A DNA stretch of 30,067 nt from 1162T-S-0a-05 sp050299435 (lineage in GTDB: Bacteria > Pseudomonadota > Gammaproteobacteria > Pseudomonadales > Cellvibrionaceae), in NCBI GenBank assembly GCA_050299435.1, contig JBNKVX010000043.1, positions 1-30,067 of the forward strand, given 5' to 3'. The notes under the pieces are model-generated. The model did no database searches, had not been told where the DNA came from, and saw only the letters and a program-made list of their open reading frames with translations. Made by a program: the position numbers and the translations under genes. Positions 1 through 7,760 of this stretch are shown in pieces; within the stretch, counting starts at the first letter, position 1; every line of letters starts with the position of its first letter.

Positions 1-2
1 TA

Positions 3-65
3 ACTTTAAACCCTACTGGCGAAAAAATCCAAGATGATCGCTATTTCAGTCATTACAATTCTTGA
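3..65 (+). other. possible 3' end of a gene entering from the left edge
   Basis: The third forward frame is open from the window edge to a TGA at 63-65 and would encode about 20 residues ending in HYNS. It would overlap the stop of the convergent protease gene by about 13 bases, which is common for convergent pairs in compact genomes. Twenty codons are too few to prove coding; a second forward frame is also open, for about 11 codons. No function can be suggested. Confidence 0.2.
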
Positions 66-2953
66 GTACGTAAACCTAAAGCTTCAACTTGGGGTTTTTT
101 TGAAATATCACAAATTACTGCTGTGTTCGCAAATTCTTTTCGCAAGTATTCGTTTGCGACCCGTTTTAAATCTTCTTCGCCTATCTTCAATATCCTTTCT
201 CTGAACTGTTGGCGAACCTCCAGTGTTCGCCCATGCAATAATGCGTGATACTCACGTTTTGCGCGACCCGCAGGAGATTCGGTTTTATCAAGGGCGCTGA
301 CAGCTCCGAGTACGGCTTCTTCGATTTTTTCAGAAGCGATAGTTGTTTCTAACACCCATTGAACCGATTCATCAAAGTCATTCAAGGTCTCTTCAAGACG
401 GGGGTCACGGTATGAATAAAATCGAAATACTCCGGTGTTGCTGTCCTGGCTTGCACCGCCGCCATAAGCGCCACCTTGTTCTCGAATGGCTTTGTGTAAA
501 TAAGCGTTGCGCAATAAATTTCCGAGAACCACAAGGGGCGCGGCATCCGGGTGGGATAAGGCAACTGTTGGATAAGCTTTTGCACAAAAATTAACTTGTG
601 AATTACAAAGCCAAGCGTCCTGAACAGAGGTTTGATGTTTTTGAAGTGTAAACCCTGCATTCTCTTCTTGATTAAAGCCTTTGACAGATTCAGTAAAGGT
701 TTTTTCAAAGTGGGTAAACCTGTCTTCCTCGCAAATAAGCAGGAGATCTGTGTGACCTTGAGGGATAACTTCGCTTATATTTTTAAGCTTTTCGGCATAG
801 CGTTCAAGTTCGCTTTGGTTTTGGAGATTTTTGTCGAGGGATTTAATAGAACGGATACTCTCGAGCCCACTGAGATCATGATTGAGTTTTGCGCTTGCAC
901 TCACACCTGAGCTAGCTGCGAGCATCGCCAGAGTATGCCCGCTGCCCGTTACACTCTGTTCTTTGGCCGCTCGGGTTTGAGAGACAAGTTCTTTGAGTCG
1001 AGTAAATTCATCAAATCTCGCTTCAGTAATTGTTCTGTTTAAGAGATCAGTGAGCGCAGCTTGATTACGGTTTAAGGCTTTGCCTGAAAAGGTGTAATAA
1101 GCAGAGTTCGCGTGTTGATCATCGACCCCAGGTCGAATAGAACTGAAAGCTGAAACTCCACCACTGATGCTGGCTTGCAGACGTTGGATTTCAAGGTAGC
1201 TTTGCTGGCCCAGCCCCACTTCTGTCACGGCGGTTCCGAAATAGGGGAGCAGTGTAAGGAGATCAGGGGTCAAAAGGGGCAGGGCAAAAGTTAGTTGTTG
1301 ATACACCAGGCCATTTGTGCCGGTCGGAAAATAACTGAGATTTTTTGTATCGAAGCGTTTAAAGCTGGGCGCAGTTTCCAGCTTGGGCACATCTTCGATT
1401 GTGACTTTTGGCAAAACGCCGGCGTCATCCTGCTGGTTTTGCCTTGCAGCGAGATTTTTACTTTGTTCAATAATTTTTTGAGTTTCTTCTTTTGTAAGCT
1501 GGTTCTTAATTTTTTCCAGGCGGAGTTTTTCAGCCAGCTCTTTACGCGCTTGCATATTTGCGTCTGGCGTTAAACTCAATCGCACCCGATGAGGATTGTC
1601 TAATAAGAGTTCTTTCACTTGATGCTTTATGAAATCGGGATTTTTAATTTCTTCTCGAAGTTTTTCGAGCGTTTGGTCAATATTAAGTAGCGCTACCGGG
1701 TCTCCGCGATGTGTAACGGCATTTAAGGCGGTAAGTATCAATTGCAAACCATAGGGGTAACTGTCGCCGCCTGGTTCGCGCTGATGTAATTCCAGTTGAT
1801 GAAGCGCAGACTCAAGGTCTTCTTGTGGAATTCCATCTTGAGCAATCTTTTCAAGGCATTGTTGGATTAGATTTTCAACTTCATCTGCATTTTCAGCCTT
1901 GCACCCTTCAAGGCCGCACATAAAACTCAGTTCAAGTTGAGAATCGTCAAGACCACAAAGAGGAGAGGGTGAACTGCCAAGATCACTCGTTTCAAGCGCG
2001 TGAGTTAGCGGCGTTGCACTGTGATCCATTAAAACACTGGAAAGCAACTGTGCGCGTAAACTGTCCTCCAGGTTTGTACTTTTTCCAAGCAACCACGCAA
2101 GCACAATATGACTTTTATTCGAAAGGTCTTCTTCATTGCAAGGATAACTTTCCTGAACCCTGACCGGAGCGTAGTAGCGCTTGCATTCTTCAACCTGAAT
2201 TAGCTTGTCAAGTTTTTTAAAATGTTTAAGTGCTTGAGCCTCGAATTTTTCTTGCAAGACTGCCGGATCGAGATTGCCATAAGTCATAAAAGTTGCATTG
2301 CTTGGGTGGTAATGAGTTTTGTAGAAATGTAAAAGCTGCTCGTAGCTTAAATCCGGAATGCAGTCAGGTTCTCCACCGCTATTGTAATGATAGGTAGTGG
2401 TGGGAAAGAGGTAACGTGTCATTGTATGCCACAGTTGGGATGAGATGGAGCTCATTGCACCCTTCATTTCATTGAACACAACGCCCTTGTAAACCAATTC
2501 TGATTCCGGGTTTTCCATCTCGGCAAATTCAAGTCGGTGACCTTCCTGAGCAAAGTCAAGCGGATCAAGGCGCGAGAAAAATACAGCGTCGAGATAGACA
2601 TCCAGCAAATTAAAAAAATCTTTTTCGTTAACACTGGCAAAAGGGTAGGCCGTCCAATCGGAACTGGTAAAGGCATTCATAAAAGTATTAATTGAACGTC
2701 GGGTCATCATGAAAAATGGATCGCGCACAGGATATTTTTTACTTCCACATAAAGCCGTGTGTTCCAATATATGTGCGACTCCAGTTGAATCTTCTGGTAC
2801 CGTCCGCAAGGCGACTAGAAATACGTTTTCAGGATTATCGCTGGCGAGATGTATATGCTGGGCGCCAGTGTTGATATGTTGGTATTCATGGACGCAGATT
2901 TTTAGTGAGGCGACATCTTGTTTTTTTATCAGACGGAAAGCAGAATTCGACAT
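53..2953 (-). CDS. M16C (PreP/insulinase-type) zinc metalloprotease
   Basis: The 966-residue protein has the size and layout of the M16C presequence-protease family, whose two halves form a clamshell that degrades short unstructured peptides. The inverted zinc motif HILEH lies at residues 61-65 (zinc ligands H61 and H65, catalytic base E64) and the distal zinc ligand is probably E162 in NEMKG. A REQGGAYG segment near the C-terminus matches the substrate-binding region of the second half. An upstream in-frame GTG at 2998 would add 15 residues. I prefer the ATG at 2953 because AGAGG lies about 6 bases before it and the protein then starts close to the family domain. No signal peptide is visible, so it is probably cytoplasmic. 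It is divergent from cmoM. Family assignment is firm; the substrate is unknown. Confidence 0.93.
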   Translation of the reverse strand: MSNSAFRLIKKQDVASLKICVHEYQHINTGAQHIHLASDNPENVFLVALRTVPEDSTGVAHILEHTALCGSKKYPVRDPFFMMTRRSINTFMNAFTSSDWTAYPFASVNEKDFFNLLDVYLDAVFFSRLDPLDFAQEGHRLEFAEMENPESELVYKGVVFNEMKGAMSSISSQLWHTMTRYLFPTTTYHYNSGGEPDCIPDLSYEQLLHFYKTHYHPSNATFMTYGNLDPAVLQEKFEAQALKHFKKLDKLIQVEECKRYYAPVRVQESYPCNEEDLSNKSHIVLAWLLGKSTNLEDSLRAQLLSSVLMDHSATPLTHALETSDLGSSPSPLCGLDDSQLELSFMCGLEGCKAENADEVENLIQQCLEKIAQDGIPQEDLESALHQLELHQREPGGDSYPYGLQLILTALNAVTHRGDPVALLNIDQTLEKLREEIKNPDFIKHQVKELLLDNPHRVRLSLTPDANMQARKELAEKLRLEKIKNQLTKEETQKIIEQSKNLAARQNQQDDAGVLPKVTIEDVPKLETAPSFKRFDTKNLSYFPTGTNGLVYQQLTFALPLLTPDLLTLLPYFGTAVTEVGLGQQSYLEIQRLQASISGGVSAFSSIRPGVDDQHANSAYYTFSGKALNRNQAALTDLLNRTITEARFDEFTRLKELVSQTRAAKEQSVTGSGHTLAMLAASSGVSASAKLNHDLSGLESIRSIKSLDKNLQNQSELERYAEKLKNISEVIPQGHTDLLLICEEDRFTHFEKTFTESVKGFNQEENAGFTLQKHQTSVQDAWLCNSQVNFCAKAYPTVALSHPDAAPLVVLGNLLRNAYLHKAIREQGGAYGGGASQDSNTGVFRFYSYRDPRLEETLNDFDESVQWVLETTIASEKIEEAVLGAVSALDKTESPAGRAKREYHALLHGRTLEVRQQFRERILKIGEEDLKRVANEYLRKEFANTAVICDISKKPQVEALGLRTQEL

Positions 2954-3025
2954 TAATACCTCTAAGGCTAAGGGGTTACTGGGGCGTAAGTTTAACACGC
3001 CTCAGGTAAGCTTATCTTATCTCTG

Positions 3026-3049
3026 TTGGGCGGATCAACTTGAGCCCAA
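3026..3049. repeat. inverted repeat between divergent genes
   Basis: TTGGGC at 3026-3031 and GCCCAA at 3044-3049 form 6-base arms around a 12-base centre in the region between the protease gene and cmoM. The right arm overlaps the candidate cmoM -35 box. It could be an operator, but arms this short also arise by chance. Confidence 0.3.
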
Positions 3050-3067
3050 GCATCACTGAAATAAAAT
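3040..3067 (+). promoter_or_regulatory. candidate sigma-70 promoter of cmoM
   Basis: TTGAGC at 3040-3045 and TAAAAT at 3062-3067 are separated by 16 bases, a workable sigma-70 pair. Transcription would begin near 3074, giving a leader of about 23 bases before the GTG at 3097. Found by eye only. Confidence 0.4.
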
Positions 3068-3096
3068 TTGAATTAGAATAGAGAGAATGAAGAATT

Positions 3097-3966
3097 GTGA
3101 AAGGCCCCGGAAAGAAACAAGATCAACCCTCATTGAAGGCTCAAAGTCAAGAGCAAAGGAAAGTGGCGATTAAAAGGAATAATGAAGAGATTAGTAAAGG
3201 GAATTTTGATGCCCGAAGTGCGCGTTTTCAACGAAATATCTACGAAAGTGCAAAAGGTAAAATTAGACTTGCCGTCTTGGATCGTGATTTCGAAGAACAT
3301 GTTTTTCCTGAGGTCTCAGTTGGAAACGCTTCCGTTTTTGATGCCGGAGCTGGACAAGGTCAGTTTGCCTTGAGTCTGGCTAAAAGGGGAGCTCAACTCA
3401 CAATGTGCGACATATCCGCAGAGATGCTTCGTGAAGCTGAGCGTAATTTTACGCAAGCGGGCGTGTCCCCTGAGAGCTTTACGATCCTGAATCAGGAGTT
3501 CCAGCTCGCAATTAAAGAAAATGAAATTTCATATGACATTGTGCTCTGCCATGCTTTGGCGGAGTGGTTGGAGAGACCGGAAGATATTTTTAGTTTGCTG
3601 GAAATGCTAAAGGTAGGTGGGTATTTCTCTGTGATTTTTTACAATATATCCGGGCTAGAATTTAAAAACCTGCTAAGGACAAACTTTAAACGATTTGACA
3701 GAGAAAAGTTTAAAGCCTACCGGGGAAGCTTAACGCCAACTAATCCTATTGACCCTGAAGTTTTTCTCGATAGAGCCCAACATTATCCGCTTGATATTAT
3801 GACCATAAGTGGAATACGCGTTTTTCATGATTATATTTTTAATCGGGCGGATCGGGAACGTGAGCCGCTTACCCTTTTGGAAAAGGAATTGGAGTATTCT
3901 CAGCGTGACCCTTATTGGCGGCTAGGACGGTATATTCACGTCTTATTTCGAAAGACAGTGTGCTAG
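3097..3966 (+). CDS. cmoM: tRNA 5-carboxymethoxyuridine methyltransferase
   Basis: CmoM (formerly SmtA) methylates the wobble cmo5U of some tRNAs to its methyl ester using S-adenosylmethionine. The SAM-binding motif I is DAGAGQG at residues 82-88. Family signatures include FQRNIY near 44-49, the FYN segment after motif IV, GIRVFHDY, and the C-terminal LGRYIHV block, all close to remembered E. coli CmoM. The start is uncertain. The GTG at 3097 gives a lysine/glutamine-rich N-terminal extension of about 30 residues absent from E. coli, with GAGAGA 10 bases upstream. A GTG at 3163 has AGGA only 2 bases before it. No cmoA or cmoB lies in the window. The 3' end overlaps the convergent J-domain gene by 4 bases. 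Confidence 0.88.
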   Translation: MKGPGKKQDQPSLKAQSQEQRKVAIKRNNEEISKGNFDARSARFQRNIYESAKGKIRLAVLDRDFEEHVFPEVSVGNASVFDAGAGQGQFALSLAKRGAQLTMCDISAEMLREAERNFTQAGVSPESFTILNQEFQLAIKENEISYDIVLCHALAEWLERPEDIFSLLEMLKVGGYFSVIFYNISGLEFKNLLRTNFKRFDREKFKAYRGSLTPTNPIDPEVFLDRAQHYPLDIMTISGIRVFHDYIFNRADREREPLTLLEKELEYSQRDPYWRLGRYIHVLFRKTVC

Positions 3967-4664
3967 TTACTTTGTAGAAGCTTATCCTTAGCTAAATTAA
4001 TGCGTGCGGCGAGATAAGCATTACCTCCTTTGTCGGGATGCAGCTTTTGTATCAGCTTTTTGTACGCTAGTTTCACATCTTCATCACTAAATGTTTCTTC
4101 TAGTCCAAGTATTTGACGGGCTTCGTCATAACTCATTCCGCCCGCATCATCGAAATTACTAAATTCACTGCGTTGTTTATTGGAATTCTGGAGTGTTGCG
4201 AGAATCAGATAATAAGAACGCTTGCACTTATCTTTATAAAATTGGCTGAGTTCTACCAGCTCTTCCTGGGAAAGCTCCTGAATTAGTTTGTTTTGATAAG
4301 GTCCATCAATTACTTTCCCTTCAAGTCGAGTTGGATTACCCATTATGATTTTCAATCGCAAATAAGGCGTGTTAATTTCGGGCGTACTGAAATTATGCGA
4401 TTTTGCAAATGAGAAAAATGTCGGTGCAAAGCGTAAAAAATAGCTAAAAATAAATTTAAACATTCCAAGCGCAATGGCAACAACCAAGCCAACGACATGC
4501 ATCCTACCGGTTATGACAGCGAATAGCATCAGTGCAATGACAGCCCCGATTACAATGTTCCAATGTGCGTTTTTTCGTTGTTCAGCATTAAGTGTTTGGT
4601 ACCAGGATTTGGTCCAGAAATAGGCAAAAATGGCGATAAATACAAAGAGTAATTTGACTAGCAT
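3963..4664 (-). CDS. membrane-anchored J-domain (DnaJ/TIM14-like) co-chaperone
   Basis: The protein has 233 residues. The N-terminal third is hydrophobic, with segments near residues 2-18, 36-52 and 56-75. The C-terminus (about 178-233) is a J domain with the diagnostic HPD at 209-211, followed by KGG as in TIM14/Pam18-type domains. J domains stimulate the ATPase of DnaK-type chaperones, so the protein would recruit Hsp70 to the inner membrane; the client is unknown. There is no Gly/Phe-rich or zinc-finger region, so it is not DnaJ itself. Its ATG lies 3 bases after the stop of the phosphatase gene with no clear ribosome site, which suggests translational coupling. The family call is solid, the role is not. 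Confidence 0.85.
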   Translation of the reverse strand: MLVKLLFVFIAIFAYFWTKSWYQTLNAEQRKNAHWNIVIGAVIALMLFAVITGRMHVVGLVVAIALGMFKFIFSYFLRFAPTFFSFAKSHNFSTPEINTPYLRLKIIMGNPTRLEGKVIDGPYQNKLIQELSQEELVELSQFYKDKCKRSYYLILATLQNSNKQRSEFSNFDDAGGMSYDEARQILGLEETFSDEDVKLAYKKLIQKLHPDKGGNAYLAARINLAKDKLLQSN

Positions 4665-4667
4665 GCG

Positions 4668-6161
4668 TTATTGAAAATCCAGGTGTAAACCAAGTTGTTT
4701 AAATTGTTTGCATTCTGCTTCTAAAGTTGTGCTGGTTAAAGGATTGTTATCGAGCCAATTTTCGGCAAAGTGAAGATTATAGCGTTTTTTCTTCAATGAT
4801 AATTCGGGTAAAGACTGCAGATCTTCGCGGCGACGATTTAAGAGGACTGCCAAGCGTAAACAGAGTAATAACGGAATGATGGCGTGAATCGCAGTTTCAT
4901 CCATTCCCTGAAATTGCGACGCGTTTAATCCTCGACGGTGAAAACGTACAAGGTTGGCTAATATATACTGTTCATAACGCCCAAAGCCAGCGAGGTCACT
5001 GTTGTATAAAATGTAGTAGCCGTGATGATGATAAGAAGAATGTGAAATACTCAAACCGATCTCATGCAATTGTGCGGCCCAACGTAAGATTTTCGTGCGT
5101 GAAATCCCAGGCAGCACCGGGCCATCAATTTGCTTCCAGAATTCAAGCGCAGAGTGTGCGACGCGTTTAGCTTGATCAATGTCTGTATTGTGTTTTTTTG
5201 CTAAATTGTTAACGGCTTCGACGCGTGGATCTTTGTTGCTTAATCGCCCAATAATATCGTAGATAAGCCCTTCTTTAAGTGAGCTATCAGCAACGTGGAT
5301 TTTCTCAATTTTTAGTTCGCTGAATACTGCTTGCAATATTGCAATTCCCGCGGGTAAAACTTGCTTGCGTAATTCAGGGAAAGTCTCACTATTGATGCAA
5401 CCTTCATCAATAACCTTCTGTGCCAGTCTATCCAAAGCTTCTTTGGAAATAATAGCGCCGCCATCTTCAGTAGCGGTAAGCTCTGCAATAGCTTTCATTG
5501 TACCTGAAGTACCATAAGCCAATTGCCATCCTGCTTTGAGGTAACTTTGTCTGATTTCTTCCAGCTCATTGCAGGCAGCGATGTAGGCGCGACGCATAGC
5601 ACGCGCACTGATATTGCCATTTTTGGCAAAAAAACTTTCAGTAAAGGTGACACAACCCAAGCCCAGACTTTCCAGGAGCAGCGGTTCCTCATTTTTCCCA
5701 ATGACAAACTCGGTACTACCTCCACCAATGTCAACAACCAATCTTTGGTCACGGTCATTCACTACGGTGTGCGCCAAGCCGGCATAGACTAATCGCGCTT
5801 CTTCGTAGCCGGATATAATTTGGATCGGACAGCCGAGAGAACGTTCTGCAGCACGCAAAAAACTTCTCGGATTAGAGGCAGAGCGCAGGGCTTTGGTACC
5901 AACCGCGCGAATGTTATCACTCGGTATGTCTCTCAAACGCTCTGAAAAACGGGTAAGACAATCCAGAGCACGTTGCTGAGCATCAGGATCAAGCGCATTT
6001 CCTTCCTTAAGACCACGTGCAATTTGCACCATGTCCTTAACTCGATCAATAATCTCCAGGGTATTGCCGTTTAAGCGCGCAATTAACATATGAAAGCTGT
6101 TTGATCCTAAATCAATTGCAGCATAATAAGGTGAAGATTCATTAGAAATTTGCTTTGTCAT
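4668..6161 (-). CDS. ppx: exopolyphosphatase (Ppx/GppA family)
   Basis: This enzyme family removes terminal phosphates from inorganic polyphosphate, or converts pppGpp to ppGpp in the GppA branch. The 497 residues show the actin-like ATPase fold motifs DLGSN at 17-21 and GGGST at 146-150, and SGYEEARL at 117-124, which holds the expected catalytic glutamate. The C-terminal third resembles the HD-like extension of long Ppx enzymes. GGGST rather than GGAST favours Ppx over GppA, though some segments resemble E. coli GppA. A TTG at 6167 would add two residues; I chose the ATG at 6161, but neither has a strong ribosome site. It is transcribed away from the methyltransferase gene and towards the J-domain gene, with which it probably forms an operon. 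Confidence 0.88.
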   Translation of the reverse strand: MTKQISNESSPYYAAIDLGSNSFHMLIARLNGNTLEIIDRVKDMVQIARGLKEGNALDPDAQQRALDCLTRFSERLRDIPSDNIRAVGTKALRSASNPRSFLRAAERSLGCPIQIISGYEEARLVYAGLAHTVVNDRDQRLVVDIGGGSTEFVIGKNEEPLLLESLGLGCVTFTESFFAKNGNISARAMRRAYIAACNELEEIRQSYLKAGWQLAYGTSGTMKAIAELTATEDGGAIISKEALDRLAQKVIDEGCINSETFPELRKQVLPAGIAILQAVFSELKIEKIHVADSSLKEGLIYDIIGRLSNKDPRVEAVNNLAKKHNTDIDQAKRVAHSALEFWKQIDGPVLPGISRTKILRWAAQLHEIGLSISHSSYHHHGYYILYNSDLAGFGRYEQYILANLVRFHRRGLNASQFQGMDETAIHAIIPLLLCLRLAVLLNRRREDLQSLPELSLKKKRYNLHFAENWLDNNPLTSTTLEAECKQFKQLGLHLDFQ

Positions 6162-6236
6162 CGACAAGACTGATATAAATTTGTCATGAGAAGGGCAATA
6201 TTATGCCATGAGAGTACACACACAGGATAATTATTG

Positions 6237-6848
6237 ATGAGTCAGCACGAACGCAAAGCATTTGGCATCCGGATAATGAAGAATAGTCACCCTGATATTC
6301 GGCGGATACGTAAGGACGGGGGAGAACCCACAATACACGGGAACAAGTTTTGGAAGTCAACCTATTTGATGATGGATTATTTAAAAGAATTTCCGCCCAA
6401 AAAAGGCGCACGTATTCTAGAGGTAGGCTGTGGTTGGGGCTTGGCTGGCGTGTACTGTGCGAAGCAATTTAAGGCTAAATTAACTTCATTAGATGCAGAT
6501 GAAACGGTCTTTCCCTATCTGGTCTATCATGCTGAAATCAACGACGTGAAGGTAAAAACCTGGAAATGTCGTTATGAGAAAATACGTAAAGAAGATCTCA
6601 GGAAATTTGACTTGGTGATTGGAGCGGATATTTGTTTTTGGGATGAAATGGCAAAACCGTTGTTCAATCTGGTTAAACGTGCCCAAACTGTGGGTGGAGT
6701 ACGTGTTGTTATGACAGACCCCGGACGAGAGCCATTTCGCCAGATGGCAGAGAAATGTATGGAGGAATACGACGCTTTATATGAGAATTGGTCTGTACCT
6801 CATCCAAATAACGCCAGCGGATTAGTGCTTGATGTGCCCCCCACATAA
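6237..6848 (+). CDS. class I SAM-dependent methyltransferase, substrate unknown
   Basis: The 203-residue protein has a Rossmann-type methyltransferase core. Motif I is EVGCGWG at residues 62-68, an acidic post-I loop (DADE) follows, and a motif IV-like segment contains GADICFWDE. The pattern is closest to the small lysine/protein methyltransferase-like branch (METTL/PrmA-like), but the substrate cannot be read from sequence. The ATG at 6237 directly follows an in-frame TTG; AGGA at 6223-6226 is the nearest ribosome site, about 10 bases upstream. It is divergent from ppx, with about 75 bases between the starts, and lies 31 bases before msrA on the same strand, so the two may be co-transcribed. 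Confidence 0.75.
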   Translation: MSQHERKAFGIRIMKNSHPDIRRIRKDGGEPTIHGNKFWKSTYLMMDYLKEFPPKKGARILEVGCGWGLAGVYCAKQFKAKLTSLDADETVFPYLVYHAEINDVKVKTWKCRYEKIRKEDLRKFDLVIGADICFWDEMAKPLFNLVKRAQTVGGVRVVMTDPGREPFRQMAEKCMEEYDALYENWSVPHPNNASGLVLDVPPT

Positions 6849-6879
6849 ATTCAGTTAATGTCTCTCGTAAGAGGTGCTT

Positions 6880-7518
6880 ATGTTTTTAGACAAACAACAG
6901 ATGCCAACTGCAGAAACTGCACTTAAAGGACGCCAAGTCGTCATGCCAATAGTCAACAAACATTTTGTGTTGGGTTCGACGCTTAAAGAACCTTTTCCAG
7001 CCGGAACAGAAAAAATAATTTTTGGCTTGGGTTGTTTTTGGGGAGCTGAAAAAGCTTTTTGGCAATTAACGGGTGTTTATACAACGGCGGTGGGTTATAC
7101 AGCGGGTTTTACGCCAAACCCAAGCTATGAAGAGGTGTGTTCAGGTAAAACCGGCCACAATGAGGCGGTATTGGTTGTTTATTATCCTGAAAAAATATCT
7201 GCTGAAGCGTTAATCAAAACATTTTGGGAATCTCACGACCCAACACAAGGAATGCGTCAGGGAAATGACAAAGGTACACAGTATCGTAGTGGGATTTATG
7301 TGTTTACTGAAGCGCAAAAAAATCAGGCTGAAAAAAGCAAAACCAACTATCAAAGCGCATTAGAGAAAAATGGATTCGCCAGGATCACTACTGAAATACA
7401 GAGTGCATCGGAATTTTATTATGCAGAAGAATACCATCAGCAGTATTTAGCAAAAAACCCCAATGGTTATTGTGGACTGGGAGGGACGGGAGTCGCGTTT
7501 TCAAACTCTAGCTTGTAG
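6880..7518 (+). CDS. msrA: peptide methionine-S-sulfoxide reductase A
   Basis: MsrA repairs oxidised methionine by reducing the S-sulfoxide with thioredoxin. The 212 residues match the E. coli enzyme in length and in most motifs: GCFWG with nucleophile C52, a GYTAG block, HDPTQGMRQGND, TQYRS, and EYHQQYLAKNPNGYCG. The first resolving cysteine is C198. The second C-terminal cysteine of E. coli MsrA is replaced by alanine (GVAF instead of GVCL). An in-frame GTG at 6874 would add two residues; I prefer the ATG at 6880 because AAGAGG at 6869-6874 is well placed. The 3' end overlaps the convergent FlhB-tail gene by 52 bases. Confidence 0.95.
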   Translation: MFLDKQQMPTAETALKGRQVVMPIVNKHFVLGSTLKEPFPAGTEKIIFGLGCFWGAEKAFWQLTGVYTTAVGYTAGFTPNPSYEEVCSGKTGHNEAVLVVYYPEKISAEALIKTFWESHDPTQGMRQGNDKGTQYRSGIYVFTEAQKNQAEKSKTNYQSALEKNGFARITTEIQSASEFYYAEEYHQQYLAKNPNGYCGLGGTGVAFSNSSL

Positions 7519-7760
7519 GCAAAGGCAATTATGTGTGCAATTGCAATATACAATTGTTCCGGAATTGAGTCGCCCAACTCCAACATGGATAGGAGATCTA
7601 CAAGTGGAGCGTTATCGCACAAGGGTACGTCATTTTCACGCGCTATTCTGATAATTTCTTCTGCATCACTGCCAAATCCTTTTGCGGTAACGGTTGGTGT
7701 GTTTTCCCCATCATAGAAAATTGCGATGGCTTTGCTTAGTTGGTCAAGTTCAGTACTCAT
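7467..7760 (-). CDS. FlhB C-terminal-domain-like (EscU/YscU switch-type) protein
   Basis: This 97-residue protein aligns by eye with the cytoplasmic C-terminal domain of FlhB, the substrate-specificity switch of the flagellar export apparatus. Shared segments are VTAKGFGSDAEEI, RIARENDVPL, APLVDLL, LGDSIPEQLY and IIAFAY. It has no membrane segments and lacks the NPTH autocleavage site of full FlhB, so it resembles stand-alone FhlX/YlqH-type proteins. Its ATG overlaps the fliK stop by 4 bases, which indicates coupled expression. FliK is the known partner of the FlhB C-domain, so the pairing supports a role in export switching, although that is inference. The last 52 bases are antisense to the end of msrA. 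Confidence 0.87.
   Translation of the reverse strand: MSTELDQLSKAIAIFYDGENTPTVTAKGFGSDAEEIIRIARENDVPLCDNAPLVDLLSMLELGDSIPEQLYIAIAHIIAFAYKLEFENATPVPPSPQ

Noticed and set aside
382..910. Several open frames of 60-110 codons in other frames of the protease gene
   Set aside because: They lie wholly inside a gene with clear family motifs and show no recognisable protein features.
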